Shown piece after piece: positions 36,000 to 49,271 of a stretch of 64,000 bases of DNA (the stretch's first letter is position 1; the number at the start of each line of letters is the position of its first letter). The translations under genes were made by a program, and so were the position numbers. The stretch is taken from positions 1 through 64,000 of the forward strand of contig ARYC01001496.1 in NCBI GenBank assembly GCA_000711775.1, written 5' to 3'. The notes under the pieces were generated by a model. That model ran no database searches and was not told where the DNA came from. It saw only the letters and a list, made by a program, of their open reading frames with translations. This DNA is from Oxytricha trifallax (taxonomy: Eukaryota; Ciliophora; Spirotrichea; Sporadotrichida; Oxytrichidae).

Positions 36000-36922
36000 T
36001 CATAATTCTTCCTCAAGTCTCTATCTCTCATACCTCTTCTCATCTTCCTTTTCTCTCTTCACGTACCTCTGTATTAGAAAGTTCTTCTCCATCTTCTTTT
36101 TATGATAATAAGCGTTTAGTTACAGTCGACTTTCCTTTGAAGCTCTGACCATGAGTTGCGAACATGCACAACAAGTGAATACTGTGAGAAATGCCAAAAA
36201 TGCCACAATTTTGTAAAAGTCATCAGTTTTTTCTGATTGAGTGGCTCTTATGAAATACTCTAAGATGTTTGGATTATTCTATAGGGTCTTAGCCTTGAAG
36301 TCAAGAGAAGTGGTATTTTCAATGGGATGATCAGGGTCTGATTCATTTTGAAATGATATTGAAGTTGAAAAATGTAAACTAATGGAAGCTGAAGTGTTCT
36401 AGTTTTTAGTTGGATCTTCAATGCCACTTTGATCTTATAAATTCACATTGGTACTATACATCAAACCATTATTATCCAATTCCTTTATAGAGCTCTTAGG
36501 TTGATTTAAATCATTGTTCAAATTCTAGCTTTCTTCTTAATTTGCATCTGCATCATTGGTTATTTTAGTTTGATTATTAGATGATGATTTTTATCCATTT
36601 GAGCTTATTTTATCATCATGATATTACTGAAAATAATCTTGGATAATCAAGTTTAATAATCTGATCTCTATAATTAAATATAATTTGCTCTATTTTAGAT
36701 TTTTATCGTATAATATTGTTGATTTATTGGCTTTAAACTTGTAAATTCTTCATTATCAGTTATTATTTCATTGGCATTGACTTAGGCAAGTATCATTCCG
36801 TTTCTCTAGCTGAGATTATTGAGCAATTTCTGGCCATTTGAGTTTAAATTGCCACTTTACTTCACTCAAGTAGCACCTGCTAATGAGATTAAATTAAGGC
36901 AGCAGCATATTAAAACAGACAT
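36000..36922 (-). CDS. Single-pass type I membrane protein, nested in the scrambled USP locus
   Basis: Begins at 36922 with a signal-peptide-like MSVLICCCLNLISLAG. A long hydrophilic Asn/Ser/Gln-rich region follows, then one membrane span near 36195-36140 (IVAFLAFLTVFTCCACSQL) and a highly charged Lys/Arg/Glu tail to TGA at 36000. Two frame changes (near 36870 and 36660-36640) point to two short introns. I recognise no family. It lies between the 3' end and the micro-segment of the USP gene and is not part of that protein, so it must be sorted onto a different somatic molecule. Confidence 0.6.
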
Positions 36923-37068
36923 TTTATACATTTTATGCGACATTTAAAAATTAAAGTTTAACAACTATTTTATTAACAAAATCTAATAAAAATAGCATTA
37001 AAATAAATGAATGCAAATATTAAAATCTGAAAAGATACTTAAATGTTTAATGAAGAATTGATAGATTA
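36923..37068. other. Spacer before the micro-segment
   Basis: AT-rich, about 145 bp, upstream of the nested membrane-protein gene; presumably its promoter and leader. No motif seen. Confidence 0.4.
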
Positions 37069-37098
37069 TATGAACTTATCCATTGCTAATTCAATAAT
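37069..37098 (-). CDS. USP9X-type gene, 30-bp micro-segment (MDS)
   Basis: On the minus strand this segment starts with pointer ATTATT (plus 37093-37098) and ends with pointer GGATAAGTTCATA (plus 37069-37081). It supplies IIELAMDKFI, exactly the residues needed between QERAYKKQGND (5' part) and DLIRNWDRD (middle part). Only 11 bp lie between the two pointers. Sequence on both sides does not continue the frame usefully. Confidence 0.85.
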
Positions 37099-37373
37099 CT
37101 GTTTTAGGGAACTGGTTCATAATCATAATAGGAAAATCTTTATAAAAATTGCTATACAATTTATCTTTTATAGTTTTATTCGTTATTTTTTAAATAAAAA
37201 TTTAGCGAAAATTATTTTTAAAAAAACGATAAGAGCAGTATTTTTAATTTCTTTATTCTTAGATATATATGATTCTTATTCTAAAGAATTTAAAATATTT
37301 AAAATTTTATCTATTGTTATTGATTGATAATATTTATCTAATAAGTTTCATAATGGCTACAGTTTACTGAATA
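37099..37373. other. IES between micro-segment and 5' part (about 275 bp)
   Basis: Bounded by ATTATT (plus AATAAT at 37093-37098 and 37374-37379). AT-rich; an open stretch on the plus strand across it is low-complexity (I, F, K, L) and not supported as a gene. Confidence 0.75.
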
Positions 37374-40086
37374 AATAATATCATTCCCCTGTTTTTTGTA
37401 AGCTCTCTCTTGGACAGCTATATCCCAGAATAATTGGGCGGCTCTCACTAAGAAGCTTGCAACCTTATAGGAGAAGTACTTGGACAGTTCATATACGCAT
37501 TCGATTTCCTTTTCAACAAATTGCTCAGGAGGAACTTAAGCAAATCTCTGCACAAGCATTTCAATTTCTTCATTTCTGAATTGCATTGAACACTCTTGAA
37601 TAATTTTGTAGATTTCAAGCTTGGTCTGTTAATCGCGCTTTGTTGCAGACCAAATTTGATCAATTTCTTTCTCAGTCAATTATTTTTCTTAAGCGAAGAA
37701 CTTAATCACTTCCATTGCTCTTTAAATAAGTTGAATGTGGTAGTTGTCTCCAAATATGGTTTCAAAGATATTTTCTTGTTTAAGCTTTGCCATGACTTCC
37801 TTGGTGCTTAAAGTTTTCTTCATTGAAAACCTAGTTCCCTTAATTTACTCTATAACTTCTTTGATGCCTTGAATTCTTTGCTCTAACTTTTCAGATTTAA
37901 GAAGAGAGAAGCCAATGCCAAAATTTAGCTCAGCCATAATTTGATTGTATTTCTCTTGGGTGTAGTGTCTTTTAAGGATGCTTTAGAAGGCTCTCTACAA
38001 ACCAGATAAAGATTCTTTCGTAAACTTCTATTAAATAGGTCCAGAACCCTCGCTATTAGTGAAAAGAAGAGCAGCTTCAACAGATGACCTCAATTCAGGG
38101 ATATAATAGCAGGCAAACTATCTATGCCAAAGTGGTTGAGATTTGCTCAAGAAATCAATAATTAGATAGATTTGTCTTAAGGATTTGTTGGCCCCTTTAT
38201 TCTTGAGGAAATATAAGATCTTTTCAAAACCACCTTTAAGACCAAACTCATTAAAATAGTCAGGGATGCATCTTAAATTTGAGAAGAAGTTATTTCTAAA
38301 TACAGCCCACACAGCTCGATCTTTGGTGTTTTAAATGATGTCTTGAATATCGTCGACTACTGTGTCATAAATTTGGAAATTCTTCCCTACCATATGGTAA
38401 TATTTGCACATTGATTTGTGTCTTTAGATAAATACATAATACTGATTTTAATTTAAAATTTAGATAGTTGGGTCTGTAACTGAAGTCCACACATCGTATT
38501 TGTTGCTCCACCCAAGGAACTTACGACCATCTTCATCCCACTTGTGTCCTTCTTCTTCATCATAGATTCTGAATCCAACAAGGGCTTACTTTATTTACTT
38601 TGGTGGCACAACATCATCATAAGCTAGCTATTCATCTAAGATAGTTCTGTTGCCTAAAATAGTTGATCTATACCAGCAATTTTCAGCGTCTAAGCCATCA
38701 ATGAGATCATTCATGGGTATATTTATATGAGTATAAATAAAAGTTAATAATTACTTATAGATTTTCTTTGAGGTTATATTTCCAATCGAGGTCATCAGTG
38801 TAAGTACCCGGAGAAGCAATCTCATTGCCAAATCTATTGAATACTTTATTATGTTTAGCTATGTTATTTTCGAAAGTGACAAGCAATTAGTTTTGCTCTG
38901 TCGCCTCGACTACTGTAGCTCTGCACCATTAACTTATCCTTGAGTTTTGGATTTGAATTTAAATCACAGCATCTATAATAATAAAAGCTATAGTCTATAT
39001 TTATAATAATATTGACGATAAGTTGCTACCGGGTTGCAGAGATTATCTCCATGCATATTCTCTCTTGACTCTTCTTTGATCTACAGTAAGATCTTCATCA
39101 TTCGTGTTCAGCAAGTCAACATCAACCTACATAAAAGTAATGTTTAGTATGTTTTATTATGATAAAATCTAATAAAGTTCATAAAATCTATCCAATTGAG
39201 TAATTATTGAGTTCTTTTAATTTCTAATGAAATTAAATTTTGGATACGATTTTAATGAATTAAACAAAAATGAATCTTTGTAATACTTGGTTAAGTTGCT
39301 TTATGTAGCTATTCTGAAGAGCCATTGTATATAGGGGTGCGTCTAAATTGAACAAGGAGTGTACTATGTCGGCAAGAGCTTCAGACTCAATGTCTTCTGG
39401 GAAGAAATTCACCAAGATGTTTCTGAAAAACTTTAGAATTTGCTGCAGATACTAAATATACAAAAGATATTAGTTGAGATATTGATCATTTTGGGTATAA
39501 TAATATCATTAAATGTTAGTTCTAGCCAAGTTTGTCGATAAAAAAGAGTGGTTCAATTACTTACGTTTTATTGGTGTAGAACTTTTGATTGAAGCATGCT
39601 GTCTGCAGTAGTTTTAAACACTGTTTTGTAGAACTCTACTCTTTCCTGAGGGAGAGCACACATCAATTCTTGTAAGATAAATTGATACTGGTGAAATAGT
39701 ATTGAGTTTAATTGCTTGAGTAACTCCACAGGCTCCATCTTCTATTCTATTGCAGCGTTAATTTAGAGTGCCAAGTTCTTAACTTCAATTAAAGCTGATG
39801 CTTATTACACAAGTTCATTGATGATCTATTGAGCTTATCCAACGTCTCCATTAGCTGTCGAATGGGGAGTTCTAGAATTTGTGTGATCACTATTCACATT
39901 ATTTTAAGGACCTGAGCTAGAATCCACAATCATCTTATCGTCTTATTGGTTAGAGATAGTTGAATTCATAGAGACGTCACTATGAAGCTGGACATCATTT
40001 GTTGAGGCAGAAGTAGAAAGATTCGTTTAAGCTTGGGCTGCAAGATTGGCAGCAGAAGCAGACTGATTAAATTACTAGTTTTGCAT
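37374..40086 (-). CDS. USP9X-type deubiquitinase, scrambled gene, 5' part
   Basis: Begins at 40086 (MQNQQFNQSASAANL) with a Q/S/N-rich leader. Blocks then follow that match the N-terminal helical-repeat part of USP9X/FAF: QILKFFRNILVNFFPEDI, a region around 38700-38470 with GFRIYDEEEGHKWDED and KFLGWSNKYDVWTS (tudor-like in look), and NIFETIFGDNYHIQLIQ. It ends near FWDIAVQERAYKKQGNDI at the ATTATT pointer (37374-37379). A 125-bp intron (GTAAGT to TTTAG) lies about 39570-39450, and further introns or IESs lie near 39300-39130, 39030-38970, 38760 and 38450. The next residues come from the micro-segment at 37098-37069. Role from the family: removal of ubiquitin from proteins. Confidence 0.85.
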
Positions 40087-41864
40087 ATTTAATTATAATA
40101 AATCTTTTTCACTCCTTATTTTATTTTTTATTCTACCAAAGTCCCAAATGGTGTGTAGTATAACAATTAAAGAAATCATTTTTATTCATTTAACAATTAA
40201 TCTTATAATTTTCCAGAACAAACTCTTCCTGAAATTTCTTAAATTTTTCTATCACTATAGTCTCCCAATTTAGTTAAATGGCCAAAGTTTGAATCTTGCA
40301 ATTCCGATTACTTAATTTAAGCTTACTGGCCCATAGGTTCTAGAGTCTCTAGAATTTTATTTATTGTCTCCCTCTACCCATATATGATTGGGTGGCACTA
40401 GTACTTTTTAGAACTTTTATTCTCGAACATCGTAAAACTCTGCATATTCGTTTTCTAAATATAGTACTCTCTTAACGACAGTAAATTTATACATCGATTT
40501 AAATTATATAATTCGCTATAAAAAGTGTCATAAAATCTTTACTATATAGTTTATTTCCCATTTGCTTGAATGGGTTTTATGCAATTATTATTTCTCCTTT
40601 TCTGGGATTTCTTATAAATTTAGTTGTGAAATTATCTATGTATAGTAGAGTATCTCTTGAATCAATAGTTGGTAACATTGATGGTCCATTTACTCCTATA
40701 AAACGACAGAAGTAATTATAATTAAAAACCTTATTTTAAATCAAATTTCAAAAGCCGATATTATACTTGCATTTATTAATATTAATAAATTAGTTTTAAG
40801 TTAATTATATATTGAATGCTCACTCAATCCGAATAAAATTAATGTCTGCCCAAGTAGGAGTGATTAAATATAGAAATCTCTCATGAAAACTTTGAAATTA
40901 TTAACACTCTCTTAGTTCATTTATCGTCTGAAAGCGAAAAATGCTTATTCAAAATATTTAGACATTTTATAAACAAATTATAATATATTTTTTATGGCTT
41001 TAATTAATTATTTCATTTCAATTCACAGCAAATATTAAATTTAAATATTTAAACAACGTTATATATTTAACAAGTACTTTTTTATTCGTTTTATGCAAAA
41101 CTTACATACAGCATAAAATTGCAATATATGTTTTTGACCTTGCTGATAAAATTTATATAATAGACTTGCCAGAGTGATTAGTAAATTATAAATGAAATTA
41201 TTAGATATAGATATATTACCTTAATATAGATTACTTTAATAATAATTGAAATAAACAATATTTTATTTCATATAAAATTACAATTAACAATTTAAATTCA
41301 AATATAAATTTACTATTTATGGTAAATTTAAGAGTATTTTATATTTTTCATAAAACTAATTTGATATAAATGTATTATTTTCTATCATTTTTTATTAATT
41401 AATAAATAATAAGCCCTTTTATTATTGATTTTTCATTATTAGAATTGTAAACTTATGTGAATTTAAAAAAAATTATTTAATTATAAATATATTATGAGTT
41501 TCCAAAAGTTATTTAAATAATTATATTTTATTTGATTCAATATATCTTTTTCTCTTTAGAAAGTGACACAAACCTTAATAAATTAAAAAAGCAAATAATT
41601 CAATTATATTATAAATCATATAAATTCTTATTAGCTAATAATTTAAATTCTTATGATTTCTTTAAAAACATTTATCAATTGCATATAATGAAATATTTTT
41701 ATTTATATTTTATTTTAACAATAATATATAGTTTAATAAGACTTAATCTTAATCAATATCACTTCAAATTAATTTAATATAAAAATTATATCATTAGAGA
41801 TTTCTTATTATTTTATCCTAATTTTAACAAAGTTTTATAAAATGTGCAATCACTAGATAATAAA
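40087..41864. other. Long AT-rich intergenic region
   Basis: About 1.8 kb between the divergent starts of the USP gene (minus) and V-ATPase subunit H (plus). The part at 40200-40700 is slightly richer in GC but reads open in no strand over any length that matches a known family. The rest is extremely AT-rich. Somatic chromosome ends are expected here, but no telomere-addition signal is recognisable. Confidence 0.45.
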
Positions 41865-43583
41865 ATGGCTACCTCATCAGACAAGCTCGTGTTCTACGCA
41901 AGCATCTTCATGTACCAACCCAGACTCAAGCAAGAGTTCGCTCTCTACAATCCATCAATCCAGCAATTCGAGTGTAAGTGACTAAGACTATATCTATTTA
42001 CTTAAACAGCTTTGTGCTATTGAAATGTGTGCAAACATATACATGATAGAAATAAGGGATCAAAAGAATATCTTTTGCAAGCTCACTAACCCTTAATAAA
42101 ACTTATATACTAAAATCCTGAATCTAATCTTTATTTTAGCACAACAAATGCTTCCTCAAGGTTCAAGTGCTAAATTCTCTGAATTCATGGGACTCAATGA
42201 CGAGCAACAAAAGTAAACTATTTCAGATGTAAGTTGATAATACATTAGAGATTCCCACAATATCCTTTATATTAGAGAGATTTCCATATTCTCAGTTTAA
42301 TTAATGACTCTTTTATTTCAGAAAAACAAAGCTGAGGAATACATTAGATTGTTCTTTGAAATCGTAAAGAAAGTTAAGGGTGACCCTAAACTTGTTACCT
42401 TTGCTTTGATGTTAATCGATGGTATTCTCGAAGACAACAGAAGCAGAATTCAGTACTTAGTTGGCATTTAAAGAAGTCACAAGAAGGACAAGAAGGAAGA
42501 TCTCATCGGTCTTCTCAACAGTTTCTTATGGTAAAACAATCAACCAGAGCCACATCAAAGAGATCTCGCTTCTCACATTTTGGCCATGCTTATTGAGTAA
42601 GTTACAAGATTTGTTAAATATAAACTTTTAGAGCTCATGAATACAAGAACTGCCAAATGGAAGCTAAGCAATTCCTGAACTGGTTAATTGAATAGAAAGC
42701 AAAGCCTAACATTTCCCTTAACGCTTATACTTTCGCTTTGATGTACTTAGTCAAGACCAACGAACTTGCTAAGGAATTCGTTGACCAAGGTGGATTCGAA
42801 CTTTTCAGCAATTATTTGAACTATGAATGCATTAAGAACTATCAAATCGCTTACAACGTAATTAACTCCCTTTGGATCATTTCATACCACGCTTTCTCAA
42901 GCAGAGGATTCGAAGACCCAAGACTTGAAATCATTGAAAGAGTTTCCAAGGTTCTTGATTACTTCAGCAAGGAGAAGATTGTTAGAATCATTTTGTTATT
43001 GTTTGATAACCTCAAGCAAAACGATGAATGCCTTGAAATCATGTCAGACATTAACGCCATCTAATTGATCACTATGATTATTCGTAATAGAGTCATTTAA
43101 TAATCGTTAATTTATAAGCTATAAAACAGACACTGGGTTGATTAGGACATCCATGAACTTCTCGACAAGATCTTCAACTACCTAGATGCTAACTACAAGG
43201 TGTTCTCATCTATCGATAAATTCAGAAAGGAAGTACACAAGAAATCCCTCAGATGGGGACCAGTCCACACTGAGAAGTTCTGGCAAGAGAATTTCATCTA
43301 TTTCCACGAGAAGGAGAACCTAGATTTGATTAAAGTCTTGGTTGAATTATTGGAACACCCCGACGACAGAGTTAAGGCTATCGCCTGCTTTGATTTGGGA
43401 GAGTTTGCTAGATTCTTCCAATACGGTAGACAATATCTCGACACCATGAACATCAAGGTTAGAATCATTTAACTCATGCAAGTGCCAGGATCAACTGCTG
43501 AGCTCAAGAAGGAGGCTATTACCTGCTATCAAAAATTGTTGATGAACTCATGGAGCAGCAACGAGTTCTAACAGAACAAGTGA
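41865..43583 (+). CDS. V-type proton ATPase subunit H
   Basis: Starts MATSSDKLVFYASIFMYQ and ends SWSSNEFQQNK-TGA, about 460 residues, the usual length for subunit H (VMA13). Three normal introns are seen: about 41975-42140 (GTAAGT to TTTTAG), 42230-42322 (GTAAGT to TTTCAG) and 42596-42630 (GTAAGT to TTTTAG). The C-terminal domain is clear: LRWGPVHTEKFWQENF, LVELLEHPDDRVKAIACFD and GRQYLDTMNIKVRI. Subunit H caps the V1 sector and couples or silences ATP hydrolysis by the proton pump of acidic organelles. No pointer-bounded insert is needed anywhere, unlike the genes to the left. Confidence 0.93.
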
Positions 43584-43809
43584 TTTGACTTTATTTAACA
43601 AAACAATATAAGAGTCCAGAAGTATCTATAAGGTCACTCCCCTTATCATCCTATTTTATTTTTAATAGTTTCATTGAAATTACAGTAAAATTTGGAAGAT
43701 ATATTGAATATGCTATTGGATTGAATAAAAATAAGATAGTAGAAATGAACAGAATATAATTTCATTAAAAATTAAGAATAATTAATTATTGAAAGTTTAT
43801 CACTAAATA

Positions 43810-46800
43810 ATGATGAATCTCAATAAATAGTCTAACTTACAGCTTAATGGAATAAATTATGTTACTAATCAAAATATTCAATAGGATATTTCCAGACGAT
43901 TCAAATCTTCTATGAACATAAATAACTTTTCAATGCCATTTTATTTTAATAATAATTTTATTATTTTGCCTCTGATAAACGAAATATCTCCTTGGTCTAC
44001 AAAGAAGTAATTTTAAGTTCAAGAATCTCAATAGAATTTAAATCAGCATGGTAACTTAATGATGTCTTAAAAAGCAAGGAATTTCAACTTGATAAGCAAA
44101 AGTAGTATGGGTTTATCAAAAGTTGATAAGTAACAGCTCGAGCCTTAAAATCCATTGAGACAGTAAATCTTAATAAAAAATCATCATCACTTAAATATAC
44201 CTTCGGCTGTGCCAGGTTATACAAGTGATTAATTACAAAACTTAGGGACACCTGGTAGCGCTTATACTCTAGACAGCTATGAAACTCACTCTCAGAAGTA
44301 GCACAGAATAAAGTAGAATTAGAAACACAGTTAAGAAGAAATTCAAATCTTTTAGAACGATACTCTGGAGATAAATGAAGTGGAAAATTAGGCTGTTTAA
44401 AAGTAAAGTTAAAAATAGAAAAATCGTAGTCAAACAACATCCAACACAAAAAGGTAGTTTTAGAGGCATAAGTTTCATGACTCCCAAAGTAATAACGCAT
44501 AAAAGTTTCAGCATGTAAATCTCGTTTAAACCAGTCTTGCAAGGTTGGTAGTTAGAAGGCAATCAGAATTGCAAAAGCTATAATTAGAAAAATAATCATA
44601 GATAAATCAACCTAGGTCCAAAACACCTTTAATAAGTAACCAAATAAACTCTAAGATTTAGGGTAAGTAAAGAGAACCATAGATTATTATTGAGAAGTCA
44701 TAAAGTGATTAAAGATATAAAAGTGGTGATGTAACTAGACTATATGAAAATTATCATTAGATGCACATTTAATCTTAGCATTTGAGCAAAAGAAGATTTA
44801 GGCAAACAAACAATTTATAACAAATGTGCGATGGCATCACTTAAACTGATTCTGAAAATGATAATGATAGCAAGCATATTTAGTAAACCAGCTCCTCACA
44901 ACTTAACAAGTCACAAAAGATGAATTTATCTCATACTTCCAATTTTCTAAAGAGAATTGAGAAAATACCTGATATCAAACTTTGTGAGAAAAGAATGTCT
45001 GATATGAGCTTAAGTGAATAATTTCAAAGCAAATCTGTTTAAAAGTAAACACCAAAATAAAGCTCAAAATATACTTTGCATTTGAGTCACTCAAAAATTT
45101 TGACACAAATTACATCATAAAACATCAAGTTAATAAACCCGAAAGATCTTTTAAGCAATCCAGACTTTTAAAATTCACCTACTTACAAAAATAACACTAA
45201 CAATTTTATGAGTTCACAAACTCCAAAAATATTTAGTGTTGTAAACTTAAATTACCAGCCTGATAAATATCTCTCCTAGGACTTGTTGACGAAAACTCAG
45301 GATTTAAGCGAATAATTTCAGAATTTAAAATACTAACAAAGAAATAGCAATTTATCAAGAACTTAAGTTGTAAATATCAACGACAATAATTTTGGTAATC
45401 AGAAATTCCAATCAGTTGCTGAATTAAATCAATCATCAAATAACAAGAGTGGTATAATATGATTATTTGTAATAGTATTCTTATATTTTTATAGAATTAA
45501 TTTTATTTAAAATTTAAATTTATATGGTAGTAACTTCTAAAATCTACTTACTAAGAATACCAAATCAAACAACAGAGTGAACTTATAATACGCAAACAAA
45601 ACAATCTAAAGAATGAAAATGAAAAAATTGCGTAAGTTAGCTGAATAAATGCTTTTGGACTACAATTAAAGAAATGAAAATCATTTGTCACCAGACTATA
45701 AATCATATAGAAATAGTTAAAATATTAAGTTTGACAGAGATGATAGGATATCAGGATAAATCGATGGTAATGTGCGTTATGTTGTTGAAGTATAAAACAT
45801 TTTGAAATTAAAAATTAGAATAATGAGATTGAAATTATCCAGTTTTAAAGTATATATTCTCACTATTGATAAGGGATATCTTCATATCATTTAAGTAATA
45901 TGATCATTAAAATGGAAGATTTAAATGCATTTTTGGTTTGGATAAAATTGACTTAAATATCAATGAATTCTGATATATTAAATTTATTCAAATAAATTAT
46001 TACAAGCAGAGTTAATTAAATGTTTTGCTTAGACAATATGATAAATATCAATATTTATATAATTTTAAGTCAAATATTCTATATTCACTCAATTATTAGC
46101 AATAATAAAAATAGAAGAATATTGTAGATTTAAAATGGAATATCATCTCCCTCAAATATTGATGCTTTAAGCCCTACTAGCAAAAGGTTGTTAAAATTAA
46201 AAGAAATAACAAAGCATTTTATTGTTCAATTATATAAATAATCTGTGTATTTTTGAATTATTTTTTTATAAATTTATATTGTTTATAATAATGATCATGA
46301 AGAATAAATTAAACAAAGAGATTTTTCATAAGAACTATGAAAATATTTACCAAAAAAAGGTATAACATTCAATTGATATAACATTACTAACTTTATTTCG
46401 AATATTATTATAGATTAATTCTTCAAATTTAGTCAACGTAGCTTTAATATATTAAGGAAAGCCAGGAAATAAAATTTATTTGATAAAGTAGGTGTTATAT
46501 TGTAGTTTTATTTAAAATATGAAATTTTAGACATTCCAAAATAATCTAAAGCACCAAAACAAACCTAATTTTGAAAAGGAAAATTAGGGACGATCTACTG
46601 GGAAATCAATTAATCATAATACATTTGAGCTTACTAAGCATAGCATATTTAAATTGTATAAGAATATTAATTTTATTTTAAGCAATCATTTTTATATGTA
46701 GATTTAACTTATAATGTGAAAAAATTAACATTAATAGCACTAAATCCTAAAATTCATCAATATTTAACTTTCAGGTGGGTAGAACACAATCAAGCACAAA

Positions 46801-48936
46801 GCTCTACCAATCCAATAACATGACTAACTGCCTACGCACAGAGGACCAATAATCTTCTAAACGCAGCAGCAAAACAAGTTTAATGATTGGAAACACTATT
46901 ATTCAGCAAACTGAGCCAGAAATTATGAATTAAATGGACCTAGCTCATATCAGGCAGATTCATTAAGACAGGTTTTACTCGAATATGAGCAGCAATTCCA
47001 GTCATAAAAATAACAGTAACAAATAACTTAAGTAGCAATACTCTACATCATAGTAAAATCAACAGCACTATCCCCAACCCTTCAAAGCTATGGAAAACAT
47101 AAGCATGAATTAATAGCAACAGTAATAAGTACAATATTTCTTAAATTCCATGGTGCCAAGCTTCAATTATACTGGCACTTAAAACTCTGTAGTAAATCAG
47201 AGTTTACCAAATATGCAGCACATTATGAGACAATCTTAATAATAAAACCAGAATAGTGGATTCCTGTAATATTCAAGCATTGCTGCTCAACCACTTTAAG
47301 AATCTCATTGTAGTCATAATGAAGTCCTATACGATTCAGATACACCACCATAATAGAAATAAAAATAATAGAGTAATTATTAGAATTCATAGTAAAACAT
47401 GACTGAAAACGTTGAACACATTAATAAATTAAAACTTAATCTGTTTAAAGAAATTAATAGACAACTAACTTACAATGATAATACCCAATAAGCAGTTTTT
47501 AATTCAATTGCATGGAATAAATCTTTCAAATATTTCCTTTCATATAGAATATAAGTAATATTTAACCTTCTAATGATTTTGCTTATCTTTTAGGAATAAA
47601 AAGTATTCGAATCAGTTCTATAAAATTTGATTAATAAATATTACTTTTCTTGACTGTAAATTTATTTGATTGTTGGAGTTTTAGTAATAAAGATCGAATT
47701 AGACCTTAAACTTCTCTTAGTAGCAAATCTCATATGGGCACAAGACTTTCCAGTTCAAAAGATGGTTCAAAAAGGTCTAGACTCTCAATGTATGATAGGC
47801 AGTTACTCTGGGATCATGCAAGAAAGAACAAAATTTAGCATTTAAGAGAGACTTTGAGTATGAATGAAGTCGAGGACTGCACTTTCAAGCCATAACTAGT
47901 TTCTCACAACCAATCTAAAATTGAATATGAGGAGGATAATTATAAGACAATTGGAGCAGAGATAAAAGATGAAGAAATTGCTGAGCTTTATAATCCTCTA
48001 GTTAATAATTCTGATTGTAATAGTAGCAAATTGATGAGTTCAAATTCTAAGAATAATTTGAAGTAATCAGCTTCAAAAAGCAGAGTCAAGTCAATGGCTA
48101 GAAAAGACGATGTAGTCCAAGAATAGTAATAGAAGTATATTGAAAAGCATATTAATAGATTGGCAGTTGCTAAGCTAAGGAAAGACTTTGAATTCTAGAT
48201 GGAAATGGCTCAACCAGGGTCTGGTTAAATATGGTAGAATTAATTAACTTAGCCATCTGTCCCAAAAATAACTGGCCTCACTTTAAGTTAAGAGAAACAA
48301 AGAAAAGGTACTCGATTGTCATGCTACATTAATACTGAAAATAATATGGTTATTCAGGAAAATAGCTTGAACCAAGAAGAATGTTATAATGATAAGCCTT
48401 ATAAATTCCAAACTATTCAAGAAACTTCTGAACCTCGTATTAAATCACTTAAAAGAGCCATTTCCCCTCAAAACTCTTCCTATAAAAGTGCTAAAAAGCG
48501 TCACTCAAATTACCCAACTACTCACTCTATAGACAAAGTCTTGTCCTAGAGCAATCAAAAATTAAAGTTCTACCAAGATAAAATCACTGTAGCAAACACC
48601 AATGAAACTATTGTCGATGATCTCGAGAAAGAAGGAATTTTCAAGAGATCTACTAGCAATTTATCACAATACAAATCTTTGTTAAGCAACCAGTAAATCT
48701 CCCTTGTTAACTTCAACTCAATACAAGCCCCTCCCTCTAGAGCAGAAGCTCATAAATAATCTTGTTCAAGTAGCTCATGCTACACGAAATAGCATGCGCA
48801 TATGATGGACCAACTGAAATCATTAGAGCAACAGGCTAAGTCTAATATTTTCAAGTTGTCGAATAAGTAAGAGGAGAAAGTCAATTCTAAAATAATCAAT
48901 GTCATTCATTAGCACATTCAGTCACTTGAAGTTTGA
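43810..48936 (+). CDS. Uncharacterised long Q/N/S-rich protein
   Basis: From MMNLNKQSNLQLNG an exon of about 1650 bp reads without TGA to about 45455. Further exons lie near 45530-45770, 46140-46200, 46300-46355, 46430-46480, 46525-46650, 46775-47545 and 47685-48936, ending QSLEV-TGA. Several joins look like ordinary introns (for example GTAGGTGTTAT to ATTTTAG at 46489-46531). Composition is dominated by Gln, Asn, Ser and Lys, suggesting disorder. A block at about 47790-47900 (RQLLWDHARKNKIQH then CTFKPQ) resembles a motif common in ciliate cytoskeletal proteins. I do not recognise a catalytic domain. Exon borders are approximate. Confidence 0.65.
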
Positions 48937-49271
48937 TAAAAGTTCAAATAAAAAATAAGCGCTAATTTTTTTATTTATTACTGTAAATAGTTGGTTAGTT
49001 GAAACTTCAAAAAAAACTATGGAATTAAATTATACTTATAGAAGAGTAACTTCGAATAATTTTATTTTACATGCAATTACAAGATATAGTATTAACAAAA
49101 TGTAGATTTTCTAAGAATTTATATGCAATTTAATTTTAATATTATTTCCTAAATCTTGAACTAAACTAGAATCACTTTGCATGAAAAAATTAATTTCAGA
49201 CACAAATCTTATTAATTCATTAAATTAAAAAGAACAATCTCTAATCAATTTTGACACCACTAGAAATAGAA

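Noticed and set aside
37043..37327. Open stretch on the plus strand starting MFNEELIDYMNLS
   Set aside because: It overlaps the 30-bp micro-segment on the other strand and an IES; the text is low-complexity and AT-driven.
41532..41777. Open stretch of 81 codons on the plus strand
   Set aside because: Composition is almost only I, L, F, Y, N, K in extremely AT-rich DNA, with no upstream signal or family resemblance; expected by chance in such sequence.
41975..42140. IESs in the V-ATPase subunit H gene
   Set aside because: All three interruptions have GTAAGT donors and TTTTAG/TTTCAG acceptors, so ordinary introns explain them without pointers.
44084..44562. Minus-strand open frame of about 150 codons
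   Set aside because: The plus strand is continuously open with glutamine-rich text of the long Q/N/S protein; the minus frame is its shadow and has no domain.
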